Below are positions 1 through 8,601 of a stretch of 64,000 bases of DNA, one piece after another. This DNA comes from an uncultured Spirochaetota bacterium (GTDB taxonomy: Bacteria > Spirochaetota > Spirochaetia > JAFGXN01), in contig CALXOJ010000004.1 of NCBI GenBank assembly GCA_944390005.1, positions 124,001 to 188,000 of the forward strand, given 5' to 3'. The first letter of the stretch is position 1; every line of letters begins with the position of its first letter. The translations under genes were made by a program, and so were the position numbers. The notes under the pieces were generated by a model that did no database searches, had not been told where the DNA came from, and saw only the letters and a program-made list of their open reading frames with translations.

Positions 1-15
1 TGGAATATGCAAAAA

Positions 16-660
16 TCAATCCGACACTGGAGACGCATCCGTCCGTGGAACCGTAACGGCGACCGTTCCCGATAAAACGGTTAAAGATGCCTGTGAGTCG
101 ATAATTTCATTGCTGAGACTGAATGAAAATTCGTTCAGCGGGTAACCGTTCAGGGACCATCGGAAACCGTCGGTTTTAACCGAAGCCGTTGCTGTCAGCG
201 CGAACACCGACACAACAGCGGGCGCCTTAACCGCATCCGGGCGCCATGTTTCTCCGCACTTGATTTTAAAAACGCTTTCGCACTTCGTTTCCCACCTCCG
301 CCACTGCGGAGATCGAGCAAAAAGCGAACGCAGCGCTGTCCAATGATCCATTCGCCCGCCTCCGCCGCCAAACAGCACGACTGAACGGCAGCCGGCTTCG
401 AGTACCGCTTGAAACGCCGCTTCAGTATCGGTAAAATCTTTTGCGCGCGGATAACGGCAGACTTCGGCATGGGAAGGCAAAGGCAGCCGCAGCGAATCGA
501 AATCGCCGACAAATCGGTCAACGCGAACACCTGCCTGCGCGGCCGCCTCCCAGCCGCTATCGGCACACACGGTAAAAAGACCGTCGCTGCACAAATTTTT
601 GATCACTTCCAAAGGCGCGCATTCTCCGCCGGTAAACACAATTCCGTCGTATTGTTCCAT
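16..660 (-). CDS. thiN: thiamine pyrophosphokinase
   Basis: This 214-residue protein should transfer pyrophosphate from ATP to thiamine, giving the cofactor thiamine diphosphate in the cytoplasm. The family motifs are all visible: ADSG at residues 33-36, GDFDS at 52-56, a KDFTDTE stretch at 74-80 and a glycine-rich GGGGGRMDH at 98-106, which supply the metal- and nucleotide-binding acidic residues. Length is normal for the family. It starts at ATG 660 and is divergent from the nucleotidyltransferase gene at 778, so the 117 bp between them holds both promoters. Nothing in the sequence suggests a thiamine riboswitch. Family assignment is confident. Confidence 0.9.
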   Translation of the reverse strand: MEQYDGIVFTGGECAPLEVIKNLCSDGLFTVCADSGWEAAAQAGVRVDRFVGDFDSLRLPLPSHAEVCRYPRAKDFTDTEAAFQAVLEAGCRSVVLFGGGGGRMDHWTALRSLFARSPQWRRWETKCESVFKIKCGETWRPDAVKAPAVVSVFALTATASVKTDGFRWSLNGYPLNEFSFSLSNEIIDSQASLTVLSGTVAVTVPRTDASPVSD

Positions 661-743
661 ATCCGTCAGTATAACCGACTAACCTCAATCAAACAAGACG
701 AAAACCTTTTTTTCGATCGCTGCATCGAATTTTCCCGAAAATC

Positions 744-772
744 TTGACCAAATTGTTCGTTCGCTGTAATTT
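744..772 (+). promoter_or_regulatory. sigma70-type promoter of the CCA/poly(A) polymerase gene
   Basis: TTGACC (744-749) and TAATTT (767-772) are separated by exactly 17 bp. The predicted transcription start falls at about 778-780, right on the GTG start codon at 778, so the mRNA may have almost no leader. No ribosome-binding site is visible before that GTG. Confidence 0.5.
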
Positions 773-777
773 AAATC

Positions 778-2136
778 GTGTCCTTGTTTGAAAAAATTCC
801 CGATTCCGTTTATCGATTTGCCGCCCGTTTCGAATCCGCCGGATTTGAATGTTACCCTGTCGGCGGCTGCGTTCGCGATTTGTTGTCGGGGAAAAATCCG
901 GCTGATTACGATTTTGCTGTCAGTTCACCTCCGGAACTCACCTGCAAACTCTTCCGCCGTGTGATTCCGACCGGCATCAAACACGGAACGGTAACTGTTT
1001 TGTTTGAAGGATTTTCGTTTGAAGCGACCACATTCAGAACCGAAAACGGTTACAGCGACAGTCGGCGCCCCGATTCCGTTTCATTTACCGGCTCTCTCGC
1101 CGAAGACTTGAAACGGCGCGATTTTACCGTCAACGCTTTGGCTCTCGATCTGAAAAACCAAAAGATCATCGATCTCTTTGACGGCTGCGGCGATTTAAAG
1201 CGAAAACTCATCCGCTGTATCGGTTCTCCGCAGGAACGGTTTGAAGAAGATGCGCTGCGGTTGTTAAGAGCCGTTCGCTTTGCTTCCTGTCTCGGTTTTG
1301 AAATCGATCATCCAACATTCGAAGCAATAGTGAAAGCAGCTCCCTCCGTGAAAAAAATTTCTGCGGAACGAATTCGCGATGAATTGACAAAGATCATGAA
1401 ATCTTCAAAGCCGTCTATCGGATGGGAGTTGATGCGCCGCTCCGGACTGATAACAGCCGTTCTTCCCGAACTGCTGCCATGCATCGGATTTCAGGAAACG
1501 GAAAACCGCCGCCGCGACCTTTACACCCGTCTGATCGAAACCTGCGATGCCCTTCCGCCGGAAAAACCGCTGCTTCGTTGGGCAGCCCTGCTGAATAATA
1601 TCGGAAAAACGAAATCGCTCGCCGAAAAAGACAATCGGCAGTCAGACAACGACTATGGGAAAATTTCTGCCGAAATCGCCGGTGCCGTCATGCGCCGGCT
1701 GAAATTTTCGAATGAGCAAACGCAAACTGTCCGTTTGCTCATCAAAACCGGTACCATTCGTTACGACTCGTCTTGGAGTGACGGCGCTATCCGCCGTTTT
1801 GCGGCTGCCGTTCCCGAAAATCTGTGGGATGATTGGTTCACATTGCGGAGAGCTGAAGCTCTTACGGAGGAGTCCCGAACAACACTGCTGCTTCTTGACG
1901 AATTCCGCGAACGTTTTCGAAAATGCGCGATGGAAAATCCCGCTCTCTCATTAAAAGATTTGGCAATTAACGGAGCCGATTTGCTCGCTGCCGGATTTCC
2001 GAAAAGCAGAATCATCGGCGATACTTTGAAGTTTTTATTGGAAGCGGTTTTGGAAAATCCGTCAGAAAACACCCGCGAACGGCTGACGGAGTTGGCAAAA
2101 GAATATCTTCTCCGCACAAGCGAAAATCAATCATAA
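778..2136 (+). CDS. CCA-adding / poly(A) polymerase family nucleotidyltransferase
   Basis: A 452-residue class II tRNA nucleotidyltransferase family protein, which adds CCA to tRNA 3' ends or A tails to RNA. The N-terminal catalytic head has GGCVRDLLSG at about residues 28-37, the PADYDFAVS metal-binding aspartates just after, and RRDFTVNAL further on. The HD-type domain is degenerate: the usual LLHDIGK reads LLNNIGK, with Asn273 and Asn274 in place of His-Asp, so phosphohydrolase activity is probably absent. The tRNA at 5064-5136 has no encoded CCA, so this organism needs CCA addition, and this is the likely enzyme; whether it is the CCA or poly(A) type cannot be decided by eye. The start is GTG 778 with no clear ribosome-binding site. 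The last 10 bases overlap the convergent rnc gene. Confidence 0.88.
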   Translation: MSLFEKIPDSVYRFAARFESAGFECYPVGGCVRDLLSGKNPADYDFAVSSPPELTCKLFRRVIPTGIKHGTVTVLFEGFSFEATTFRTENGYSDSRRPDSVSFTGSLAEDLKRRDFTVNALALDLKNQKIIDLFDGCGDLKRKLIRCIGSPQERFEEDALRLLRAVRFASCLGFEIDHPTFEAIVKAAPSVKKISAERIRDELTKIMKSSKPSIGWELMRRSGLITAVLPELLPCIGFQETENRRRDLYTRLIETCDALPPEKPLLRWAALLNNIGKTKSLAEKDNRQSDNDYGKISAEIAGAVMRRLKFSNEQTQTVRLLIKTGTIRYDSSWSDGAIRRFAAAVPENLWDDWFTLRRAEALTEESRTTLLLLDEFRERFRKCAMENPALSLKDLAINGADLLAAGFPKSRIIGDTLKFLLEAVLENPSENTRERLTELAKEYLLRTSENQS

Positions 2137-2882
2137 TCGATCCACAAATTCTTTTCCCGTAAATACGCAACAGCCTCCGCTGCGGCTCGAATTTCTGCCG
2201 TTTTCCGTGACGAACCGCAGCCTTCTCCCAGACGCTCCTCTCCGACAAGGACTTCAACAAAAAAAAGAGCGTCATGATCGGGACCTGTTTTTCGAATTAA
2301 CCGATAACGCGGTAAAATCTTTTTTTGCCGCTGCACAAACATCTGCAGCGCAGTCTTCGGATCAAGAGAATCAAAATGCTTCAATCGCTCTGATGAAACA
2401 GGAAAAATCCGTAAAATCAATTTTTGCGCCTGTCCCCAACCTCCGTCCAAATACACAGCTCCAATCAAAGCTTCGACGGAATCGGCAACAGGTGCCTTAC
2501 GAAAACGTCCTGATGAATGCTGTTCACTTTTTCCGACGATCAGCAGACGATCCATCCCCTGTTCACAAGCAATTTCATACAGGCTTTCTTCGCACACCAA
2601 AGCCGCTCTCCGGCGTGTCAAAAAACCTTCATCGCAGGTTGGAAAATTTTCATACAAAAACGACGAAATAACGAGAGACAGGACACTATCTCCCAAAAAT
2701 TCAAGCCGTTCATTGCTTTGCAGAGTATCGCTTGAAAATGAACGATGTACAAATGCATTGACAAGCAGCGCTTCCGAACGGAAGCGGTAACCGATGTTCT
2801 TTTGAAAAATTTTGAGGGATTGCCGATCGGCAATCCCCTCTGAAATCAACTTCAGATACGGATCACTTTTTGAGCTCTTCAT
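2127..2882 (-). CDS. rnc: ribonuclease III
   Basis: A 251-residue double-strand-specific endoribonuclease for rRNA and mRNA processing. The signature NERLEFLGDSVL lies at about residues 57-68, carrying the catalytic Glu and Asp. A double-stranded-RNA-binding domain follows from about residue 175, with DPKTALQMFVQ at its start and an alanine-rich AEIRAAAEAVAYL helix near the C-terminus. The length is slightly above the typical 225-235 because of an N-terminal extension of about 25 residues. Its ATG (2880-2882) lies inside the end of acpP, so the two are probably translationally coupled. Confidence 0.95.
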   Translation of the reverse strand: MKSSKSDPYLKLISEGIADRQSLKIFQKNIGYRFRSEALLVNAFVHRSFSSDTLQSNERLEFLGDSVLSLVISSFLYENFPTCDEGFLTRRRAALVCEESLYEIACEQGMDRLLIVGKSEQHSSGRFRKAPVADSVEALIGAVYLDGGWGQAQKLILRIFPVSSERLKHFDSLDPKTALQMFVQRQKKILPRYRLIRKTGPDHDALFFVEVLVGEERLGEGCGSSRKTAEIRAAAEAVAYLREKNLWIDYD

Positions 2883-3111
2883 TCAGCCACTTGACAACAT
2901 CGCCGACTGTTTCGATTTCACGCAGTAAATCATCGGGAACTTTTCGTCCGAATTCCTGTTCAACGTAGTAAACCAAATCAAAGGTCTCTAAGCTGTCTGC
3001 GCCCAAATCCTGCAGAAAACAGGAATCCATCGTGATTTTATCGGGATTATCAATGTCCAATGTTTCGGCAACGATTTTTTTTACTTTTTCGAAAATTTCC
3101 TGTTCAGACAC
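2863..3111 (-). CDS. acpP: acyl carrier protein
   Basis: An 82-residue acyl carrier protein for fatty acid synthesis. The 4'-phosphopantetheine attachment serine sits in GADSLE (about residues 36-41), within an acidic four-helix protein of normal length. I chose GTG 3111 as the start because an AGGAG sits seven bases upstream and the protein then begins VSEQEIFEKV; the reading frame is open further upstream but that part has no family resemblance. It lies 23 bp after rpmF and overlaps rnc by 20 bases. The neighbour coaD makes the CoA precursor of its prosthetic group. Confidence 0.93.
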   Translation of the reverse strand: MSEQEIFEKVKKIVAETLDIDNPDKITMDSCFLQDLGADSLETFDLVYYVEQEFGRKVPDDLLREIETVGDVVKWLNEELKK

Positions 3112-3134
3112 GGTTTGTCTCCTCTGCTTTCCGA

Positions 3135-3323
3135 TTAATCCAATCTTTCTGTTTCGATGACTGATCGGCCTTTGTAGTATCCGCACTTCGGACAAACGCG
3201 GTGCGACGGAATCTTGCTTCCGCAGGTTGAGCATTCCGAAAGAATCGGTCTCTCCAACTTCATATTAGCCGCTCGTCGGCTGCGTGTTTTCGATTTAGAA
3301 ACCTTATACTTGGGTACTGCCAT
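3135..3323 (-). CDS. rpmF: 50S ribosomal protein L32
   Basis: A 62-residue L32 starting MAVPKYKVSKSKTRSRRA, the usual basic N-terminus. It keeps a zinc ribbon, CSTCG near residue 32 and CPKCGYYKG near residue 44, which marks the zinc-containing (C+) form. It forms a run with acpP and rnc, without the plsX and fab genes found between rpmF and acpP in many other bacteria. Confidence 0.96.
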   Translation of the reverse strand: MAVPKYKVSKSKTRSRRAANMKLERPILSECSTCGSKIPSHRVCPKCGYYKGRSVIETERLD

Positions 3324-3362
3324 CTTTTTTCCTCACAAAGTCAGTTTTACTTTATCTTACCT

Positions 3363-3860
3363 TTATTTTCCGCTCTTGTCAACAGGTATTAGTTTTCTTT
3401 TTAACGCCTCTACAACAACAGAGGGTACCATTGCCGAAATATCGCCGCCGTAAGAAGCGATCTCTTTGATAGCCGAAGAGCGCAAAACAAAAAACTGCGG
3501 ATCTGTCGGAAAAAAAATGACTTCAATGTTTTTATTCAGCGATTTATTGGTCATAGCCAACTCGAACTCATAACCGAAATCCGCCAATGCTCTAACCCCT
3601 CGAATCATCAGCGGCACTGAATAACGGTCGACAAAATCGACAACCAAACCGTGCCACGCCACTGTCTCGACATTCGGTAAATGCGCTGTCAGCTGTCTGA
3701 TCAGATCAAGCCGTTCGTCCGTTGAAAACAACGACTGTTTTGAATCGTTAACGGCCACGACAACGTAGAGCTTTTCGAAGATTTTAGCAGCCCTCTCAAT
3801 AATATTGAGGTGTCCGTGTGTCGGGGGATCAAAGCTCCCGGGGAAAAAAGCGTTTTTCAC
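3363..3860 (-). CDS. coaD: phosphopantetheine adenylyltransferase
   Basis: A 165-residue enzyme of CoA biosynthesis that joins ATP and 4'-phosphopantetheine to dephospho-CoA. The nucleotidyltransferase motif PGSFDPPTHGHL is at residues 6-17, followed by an IRGVRALADFGYE substrate-binding stretch and an LRSSAIKEIA motif. I placed the start at GTG 3860, which has GGAG five bases before it; a longer open frame exists upstream but overlaps the end of the preceding gene and adds nothing conserved. The stop of the upstream gene is at 3863-3865, so the two are tightly coupled. Confidence 0.93.
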   Translation of the reverse strand: MKNAFFPGSFDPPTHGHLNIIERAAKIFEKLYVVVAVNDSKQSLFSTDERLDLIRQLTAHLPNVETVAWHGLVVDFVDRYSVPLMIRGVRALADFGYEFELAMTNKSLNKNIEVIFFPTDPQFFVLRSSAIKEIASYGGDISAMVPSVVVEALKRKLIPVDKSGK

Positions 3861-3862
3861 GA

Positions 3863-4462
3863 CTACTCCAGCTGTTTGCGCATTTTGACGGAAAAAGCGT
3901 TGCGCCACGGTTTAAAATCGCGTGTATCTTCAAAGGGAATTTCTCTGACAATATCAAAACGGTTTTTATCTGTGTAAACGACAACGGCAAAGCGCCGGTT
4001 CCCCATATAAATGACTGACTCGCCGGGCTGCAAATTTTCAGAGCTCTTTAAGCGTTCAATGACGCAGTCAAAATGCGCCGGCGACTCGTTCTCCGGAACA
4101 TCGACAGCCAGAGACATTTCTTTAATCGGATGATGGCAATAGCAGCACACTAAATGTTCGGCTTGAGAATCTCCGAGCAACGGTTGATCGGGAGTCGCTT
4201 TTAAATCGGAAAAGAATTCGGGTCCGACAACTTTTCCGTGTGGTTTTTGAAGATCTTTTAAAGTTAAAAATCCTTCAGGAGTATAGTCTTTGTTTACATC
4301 GGAGCGTTTTTGCTTTTTGATTGACGAACGCCGTTCGTCTCCTGATTGTCCCCCGCGGCGACGCTGGCGATTGGAACGCCGGGAACTGCGTCTGTTTTGA
4401 GAAGACTCTTTTGAGAAACCGGAATTTTTCTTTTTTGAATCGGAGAAAGATGAACGACTCAT
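3863..4462 (-). CDS. unknown protein with basic disordered N-terminus and Cys/His cluster
   Basis: A 199-residue protein I do not recognise. Residues 1-60 are Ser/Arg/Lys-rich and look disordered (for example RRSSRRSNRQRRRGG), as in an RNA- or DNA-binding tail. A compact region follows with CCYCHHPI at about residues 105-112 and HFDC about 20 residues later, a spacing that could hold a zinc ion. It is followed at once by coaD, and a 45-residue gene lies 14 bp upstream. The position among translation and RNA genes suggests a nucleic-acid role, but this is inference only. Confidence 0.75.
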   Translation of the reverse strand: MSRSSFSDSKKKNSGFSKESSQNRRSSRRSNRQRRRGGQSGDERRSSIKKQKRSDVNKDYTPEGFLTLKDLQKPHGKVVGPEFFSDLKATPDQPLLGDSQAEHLVCCYCHHPIKEMSLAVDVPENESPAHFDCVIERLKSSENLQPGESVIYMGNRRFAVVVYTDKNRFDIVREIPFEDTRDFKPWRNAFSVKMRKQLE

Positions 4463-4475
4463 TTTTTTTCCTTAC

Positions 4476-4613
4476 TCAATAGTAGGCTAACAATTTGTCA
4501 GTTAAAGCGGCTGCAATTTTATCGATTGCATTAGCTATGTACAGAGGATCTTGCAGTTTGATTTTGATGGAATCCAACTTAACCTGGTTGATCACAACCG
4601 CTGTTTTACTCAT
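4476..4613 (-). CDS. small unknown 45-residue protein
   Basis: A short open frame from ATG 4613 to a TGA at 4476-4478 encodes 45 residues beginning MSKTAVVINQVKLDSIKIKL and ending LLAYY. A GGAG about nine bases upstream of the ATG supports translation, and it fits exactly between yraN (6 bp upstream) and the next gene (13 bp downstream), all on one strand. It has no transmembrane segment or cysteines; the C-terminal half, rich in Ala, Ile and Leu, may be helical. Function unknown. Confidence 0.6.
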   Translation of the reverse strand: MSKTAVVINQVKLDSIKIKLQDPLYIANAIDKIAAALTDKLLAYY

Positions 4614-4619
4614 CCGATC

Positions 4620-4985
4620 TTACTCCGTAAAGGCGTTTTCAAAAGTGGTTACACTTTTTATATCGGATAAAACCGCGGCAACATCAAACCGAAAATCTCT
4701 GTTTTCCTCTTTTTTTACTGTCAAATAATGACGGGCACTTTCCGAAATCTTTTTACGTTTCCGCGCATTAATCAAATCGGAAAGACTTTCCATTCCGGAA
4801 AAATCCACAACCTTCACTTCCAAAAAAACAATCAGCGAATTTTTTTCCAATACCGCATCGATTTCACCGTATGGACAACGGTAATTGCGTTCCAAAATCC
4901 GATACCCTCTGTTTACGTAATCGGAAACGGCCAAATCCTCTCCGCGATTGCCTTTTTCTTTGGATGTCACAGACTTATTATACAT
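4620..4985 (-). CDS. yraN: YraN family (UPF0102) predicted endonuclease-fold protein
   Basis: A 121-residue YraN/UPF0102 protein with the PD-(D/E)XK nuclease-like core: GNRGEDLAVSDY at about residues 12-23, NYRCPYGEIDAV at about 34-45, and FLEVKV at about 54-59, where D43, E56 and K58 form the expected acidic-lysine triad. The cellular role of this family is not settled; a link to DNA processing has been suggested. It heads the run of minus-strand genes that continues to rnc. Confidence 0.88.
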   Translation of the reverse strand: MYNKSVTSKEKGNRGEDLAVSDYVNRGYRILERNYRCPYGEIDAVLEKNSLIVFLEVKVVDFSGMESLSDLINARKRKKISESARHYLTVKKEENRDFRFDVAAVLSDIKSVTTFENAFTE

Positions 4986-5024
4986 GAGGGAGAAAAAAAA
5001 TCAATCTTCATTTTGAATTAAATC

Positions 5025-5059
5025 CAAATAAAAAAAGTTACGGAGAGATCCGTAACTTT
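5025..5059 (-). terminator. intrinsic terminator after the tRNA
   Basis: A perfect 11-bp stem (AAAGTTACGGA at 5034-5044, its complement at 5049-5059) with a four-base loop is followed on the minus strand by a T-rich run. It lies 5 bp beyond the 3' end of the tRNA gene. Confidence 0.85.
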
Positions 5060-5063
5060 GAAA

Positions 5064-5136
5064 TAGCGGCAAAGGGACTTGAACCCCTGACAGAGCGGAT
5101 ATGAGCCGCTTGCTCTACCGACTGAGCTATGCCGCC
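5064..5136 (-). tRNA. tRNA with CAU anticodon (elongator Met or Ile2)
   Basis: A 73-nt cloverleaf on the minus strand with 7-bp acceptor stem (a terminal G-U pair), D arm GCTCAGTCGGTAGAGC, anticodon stem AGCGG/CCGCT, anticodon CAT at 5101-5103 and T loop TTCAAGT. The first pair is formed and the anticodon stem lacks three stacked G-C pairs, so it is not the initiator. Whether it is elongator Met or an Ile2 whose C34 becomes lysidine cannot be told from the gene alone. CCA is not encoded; the bases after the discriminator A are TTT. Confidence 0.95.
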
Positions 5137-5179
5137 GATTTTTTTTAAGTTAACAATTTTATGTTTTTTTGTCAATGCC

Positions 5180-7744
5180 TTATTGAAATTTATTTCCTTC
5201 AATGGTGAAAAAACGGGTCCAATAGTTGTTCTTTAAAAACTCTTCACAAATCGGAGTTTTGGAAGTAAAAAACTTTTTTTCATAAAAAAGCAGTTGTATC
5301 TTGGCCGATAACGTCTCTTTATTGATTTCATCACCGTGATTGTCCGCTAAAAATCGTAAAGCAGAAGCGTTTGTATAGAGAAAAAAGATAAAATTCGGTT
5401 CCGGTTTTTGTATAAATTGGACTCGAATAAATTTAGAAAACTTTAAAAGCGCACCTGCTTCCCCTTCAACCGCTTTCAGAAGACCGTTTAAAAAATCTAT
5501 ATAGCAAGATAAAAAAGGTTTTCGCAAATTAAAAAAGTAAAAATGATCTTCAATTTCAAATCCGGAAGAAAAATTTTTCAGTGTTATCAATGCGACAGGA
5601 AGCGCTTGAATCGGCTTTAAATTTTTCATTGCCACTATCAAAAACTGCTTGGCCTCGTCAAATTGTCTTTCAAACAGAGCGCCTTCCGCCTGAAAAAAGA
5701 GAGAATCCGCTGTTTCAACAGGCAAATCGGAAAAGCATTGTTTGGCATCTTCTTTGCGATTGCTGTAAATATAAATACGGCCGATCCATGCTTGCAGAAC
5801 GGCGATACTTTCGGTTGAAATGGTTTTTTGCGTTGAACACTCCTTTATTAAATCAGATAAAATCTTTTCAGCCTGTTTATACCGTCCCATATCAAAATAA
5901 AAACGGCTTTGTAAAAAACGATAAAAAAAGCGATTTTGAAACAAAGAATCGGTAAAAATTTCATGCGGCTGCGTAAAAAACTTTTCCAGATCGTGAAATT
6001 GCCCTGAAACATATAAGGAAGCCGCTCTTAACAACTGCGCTTGAATACAATAAACAGAAGGTGTTTCCAGAGACTTTTCGGAATCAAAAATAAATTTCAG
6101 ATAGCAAGAGCCTTCATATAATTTCTGCATTCCGAACATAGAAGCCGCAATCAAGTAATTGCCGACGCTCTTATAATACAGTGTCCAACTGTCGGAAATT
6201 CCATTGACGCGGAACAGCAAATCTTTCGCAACGTTTACCGCCTCTTCCATTCGGCATGACATAAAGTGAAAAACCGCAGAGACAGCCTTTTTTTCAAAAT
6301 CAAGCTTTTGATTTCCGCAAGATGCCGGTAATTGTAAAATTTTATCTCCGCACAGTCGAATTGCCGGAACATCAAAGGTTGTACGGGCTTTGTAAAATTG
6401 ACCGAGAAGAAGCGTCTCTTCCAGAATAGTGTCTTCCGGCATCGATGAGACCGCATCGGAGAGCATTTCCAAAACCATATCGGCTTCCGCTATTCGCAAA
6501 TAGCGCAATAACACTTCAATAATGATTAAAATTTTACTGTAACGATCAGAATCATCGGTCTGATTTAATAAGTAACCGGCATAAGACTCGGGATAAAGGA
6601 TTTCTCCCGAAAGGAACATATTGAAGATCGTATTATTGACTCGATGAAAAAAATCCTCATTTTTTCCGAAAATTCCGCGATTAATCATTTTCTTTAATTG
6701 TAAAAAATCGCTTTTGTCTTCAGGGTTTCCGCTCCAAAATCCGAATAAAAATGCCGTTTTTACACAAAAATCGATCTTTTCCGGTGAAAATTCGTTTACT
6801 TCTTTCAATAAATGCGAAATTTGCTCAATTTCAAGAAAATCTTTGACTGTCGCAATGATTCCGAAAATACGAATCTCATCTCTTTCCCATCGATCAGGAT
6901 CGGCAAAACCGGCAGAAAGAGAAAGCGTCGGCTTAGAAAGCCGCAGAGGCTGTGTTCCCGGTTGTAAAATAACAGGAATTTCTCTCTTTCTATCAAATTT
7001 TTCGCTTTCAATGAGATGAACAACCCTCTCCGCCTGTTCGGAACCGGAGACAGAAATTAAATACAGAGTTTTCCGCCGTCCTCGTTTAAAAGGCGTTGTG
7101 CAGTCGGTAATACGGATATCGTATACCTCCTTCAATGAATTGGAGATCCAATTTCTCAGCAAAAACGGCAAACCGCCGTAAATTTCGATCAGTGAAGCGT
7201 CTTCTTCCGAAGATTTATGCCAACCGGCAATTAAATTCTCAAAGTCGCGATTAAAAGCAGAAAAATCGGAATCAAGCGAGCCGTGAAGCAGCCAGCCGTT
7301 TTCGCTTTTTTCGACCATAAAAATTCCGTTGGAAAGCACCCCTGTAAAAAATTTCGAATATGGAAAAGAAACCGTTTCTTCAAAAAAAAGCGTATTGACT
7401 TCTTTAAAAAGAAACAGGCGGTTTTTCAGTCTGTCAAAAATCCCCGTCGGAGAAGAGGTCCGGGATTTATCTTCACCGATCAATAGTGTAAAATCAAACA
7501 GAGACTGAAAATTCGTTTCAAAAAAATTTAAAACAGCCGCAAGCGTGTTAACAAGCCGATTATCAAAAGAGGTATCGTATTCGATCTTGTACAGAAATAA
7601 GTCATCCTGCTCAAAAACCAATTCTACATTCAGTTCATTTTTTAAAATTGCCGTTAAATCTTTTACAGAGATCGATTCGTTTTCTTTGTGCGATGCCCGT
7701 TTTTTCATCCGGTAACCGCCCCATTCCGTTAACAACCAAAGCAT
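5180..7744 (-). CDS. large unknown protein, helical-repeat C-terminus
   Basis: An 854-residue protein I do not recognise. The first 250 residues mix strands and helices with no familiar motif; from about residue 400 on the sequence is dominated by paired helices resembling TPR-type repeats, for example RFYFDMGRYKQAEKILSDL followed by a helix with IGRIYIYSNRKEDAKQC. There is no signal peptide or transmembrane segment, so it is probably cytoplasmic and a protein-binding scaffold. ATG 7744 lies 2 bp after the upstream lipoprotein stop; ATG 7708 (MKKRASHKEN) is an equally possible start. The two genes look co-transcribed. Confidence 0.7.
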   Translation of the reverse strand: MLWLLTEWGGYRMKKRASHKENESISVKDLTAILKNELNVELVFEQDDLFLYKIEYDTSFDNRLVNTLAAVLNFFETNFQSLFDFTLLIGEDKSRTSSPTGIFDRLKNRLFLFKEVNTLFFEETVSFPYSKFFTGVLSNGIFMVEKSENGWLLHGSLDSDFSAFNRDFENLIAGWHKSSEEDASLIEIYGGLPFLLRNWISNSLKEVYDIRITDCTTPFKRGRRKTLYLISVSGSEQAERVVHLIESEKFDRKREIPVILQPGTQPLRLSKPTLSLSAGFADPDRWERDEIRIFGIIATVKDFLEIEQISHLLKEVNEFSPEKIDFCVKTAFLFGFWSGNPEDKSDFLQLKKMINRGIFGKNEDFFHRVNNTIFNMFLSGEILYPESYAGYLLNQTDDSDRYSKILIIIEVLLRYLRIAEADMVLEMLSDAVSSMPEDTILEETLLLGQFYKARTTFDVPAIRLCGDKILQLPASCGNQKLDFEKKAVSAVFHFMSCRMEEAVNVAKDLLFRVNGISDSWTLYYKSVGNYLIAASMFGMQKLYEGSCYLKFIFDSEKSLETPSVYCIQAQLLRAASLYVSGQFHDLEKFFTQPHEIFTDSLFQNRFFYRFLQSRFYFDMGRYKQAEKILSDLIKECSTQKTISTESIAVLQAWIGRIYIYSNRKEDAKQCFSDLPVETADSLFFQAEGALFERQFDEAKQFLIVAMKNLKPIQALPVALITLKNFSSGFEIEDHFYFFNLRKPFLSCYIDFLNGLLKAVEGEAGALLKFSKFIRVQFIQKPEPNFIFFLYTNASALRFLADNHGDEINKETLSAKIQLLFYEKKFFTSKTPICEEFLKNNYWTRFFTIEGNKFQ

Positions 7745-7746
7745 TT

Positions 7747-8541
7747 TTATTCCCAGTTATAAAAATTGTAGGCACCCGGCTCAAAAGGATCTTCGGGCGG
7801 TTTGTATTCGTCAAACAGCTTCATAAGATCGGCTTGAAAATCGGTAATCAGCCACTTTTTCCCGTCATCGGTTTCGGTTTCTTCCAGAATCATTTCCCCG
7901 TCGGTTACTCCCTTATCCCGATAAAAACGAAGGTTGATTCGAGCAGATTTTCCCGTTATTTCAGCCTTACCGATTCTTACGAAATCGGGAACAGCCTCTT
8001 CTTCCAGATAAAAACCGAATGAAGAGGAGAGCAGCAGCAGAGCACTCGGATGAATACACTCTTCGTTGAGCGTTCCGATTCGCAAATCTTTAAAAAACGT
8101 ATTTGCAGTTTTGAGGATCAGAGAAGTTCTGTAATCGGATGACTGCAAGTTTTCCAAAGGTCCGATAAGAAAATCTTCGGGAACAATCCGTTTCTGTGTT
8201 ATTTTATAAATAAACATATCGTCGATTCGATCTTGAGGAGGCGTATCGGCGGATGAGTTGGCCGTCGAAGGCTGCTGCGCGGCGGTTTGCGGTGGCCGTT
8301 TCTCCTCCGTCGGCGCTGTATTCGGAAGAGCTTCATCCTGCAAAGGCGGCTGCTGCGAAGCGTTTGCTTCTTCAGCAGGCTGAACCGTGCTCTCAGCCTC
8401 AGTTTCGGGAGAAAAAACGGTCTCTGGGACCGATTCGGCAGATTGAATCGGTTCGGAGGCGTCTGCTGCCTTTTTTTTGCAACCGACGATCACTGTTAAA
8501 GAAAGAAAAACGAAAACGCAGATTGCAAAATTCCGAATCAT
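7747..8541 (-). CDS. putative lipoprotein of unknown function
   Basis: A 264-residue exported protein. The N-terminus (MIRNFAICVFVFLSL) is a hydrophobic signal ending in a lipobox-like VIVGC at residues 17-21, so Cys21 is the likely lipidated residue. Residues 22 to about 105 form a Pro/Ala/Gln/Glu-rich linker, followed by a compact domain of about 150 residues without a motif I know (it contains FYRDKGVTDGEMILEE). It precedes the 854-residue protein with a 2-bp gap. It is divergent from the aconitase gene. Confidence 0.75.
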   Translation of the reverse strand: MIRNFAICVFVFLSLTVIVGCKKKAADASEPIQSAESVPETVFSPETEAESTVQPAEEANASQQPPLQDEALPNTAPTEEKRPPQTAAQQPSTANSSADTPPQDRIDDMFIYKITQKRIVPEDFLIGPLENLQSSDYRTSLILKTANTFFKDLRIGTLNEECIHPSALLLLSSSFGFYLEEEAVPDFVRIGKAEITGKSARINLRFYRDKGVTDGEMILEETETDDGKKWLITDFQADLMKLFDEYKPPEDPFEPGAYNFYNWE

Positions 8542-8601
8542 AGACTCAGTTTACCAGAGAATTTTTTTATTGTCAAACAGTTTATCTTTTTACGCGAAAA
8601 A

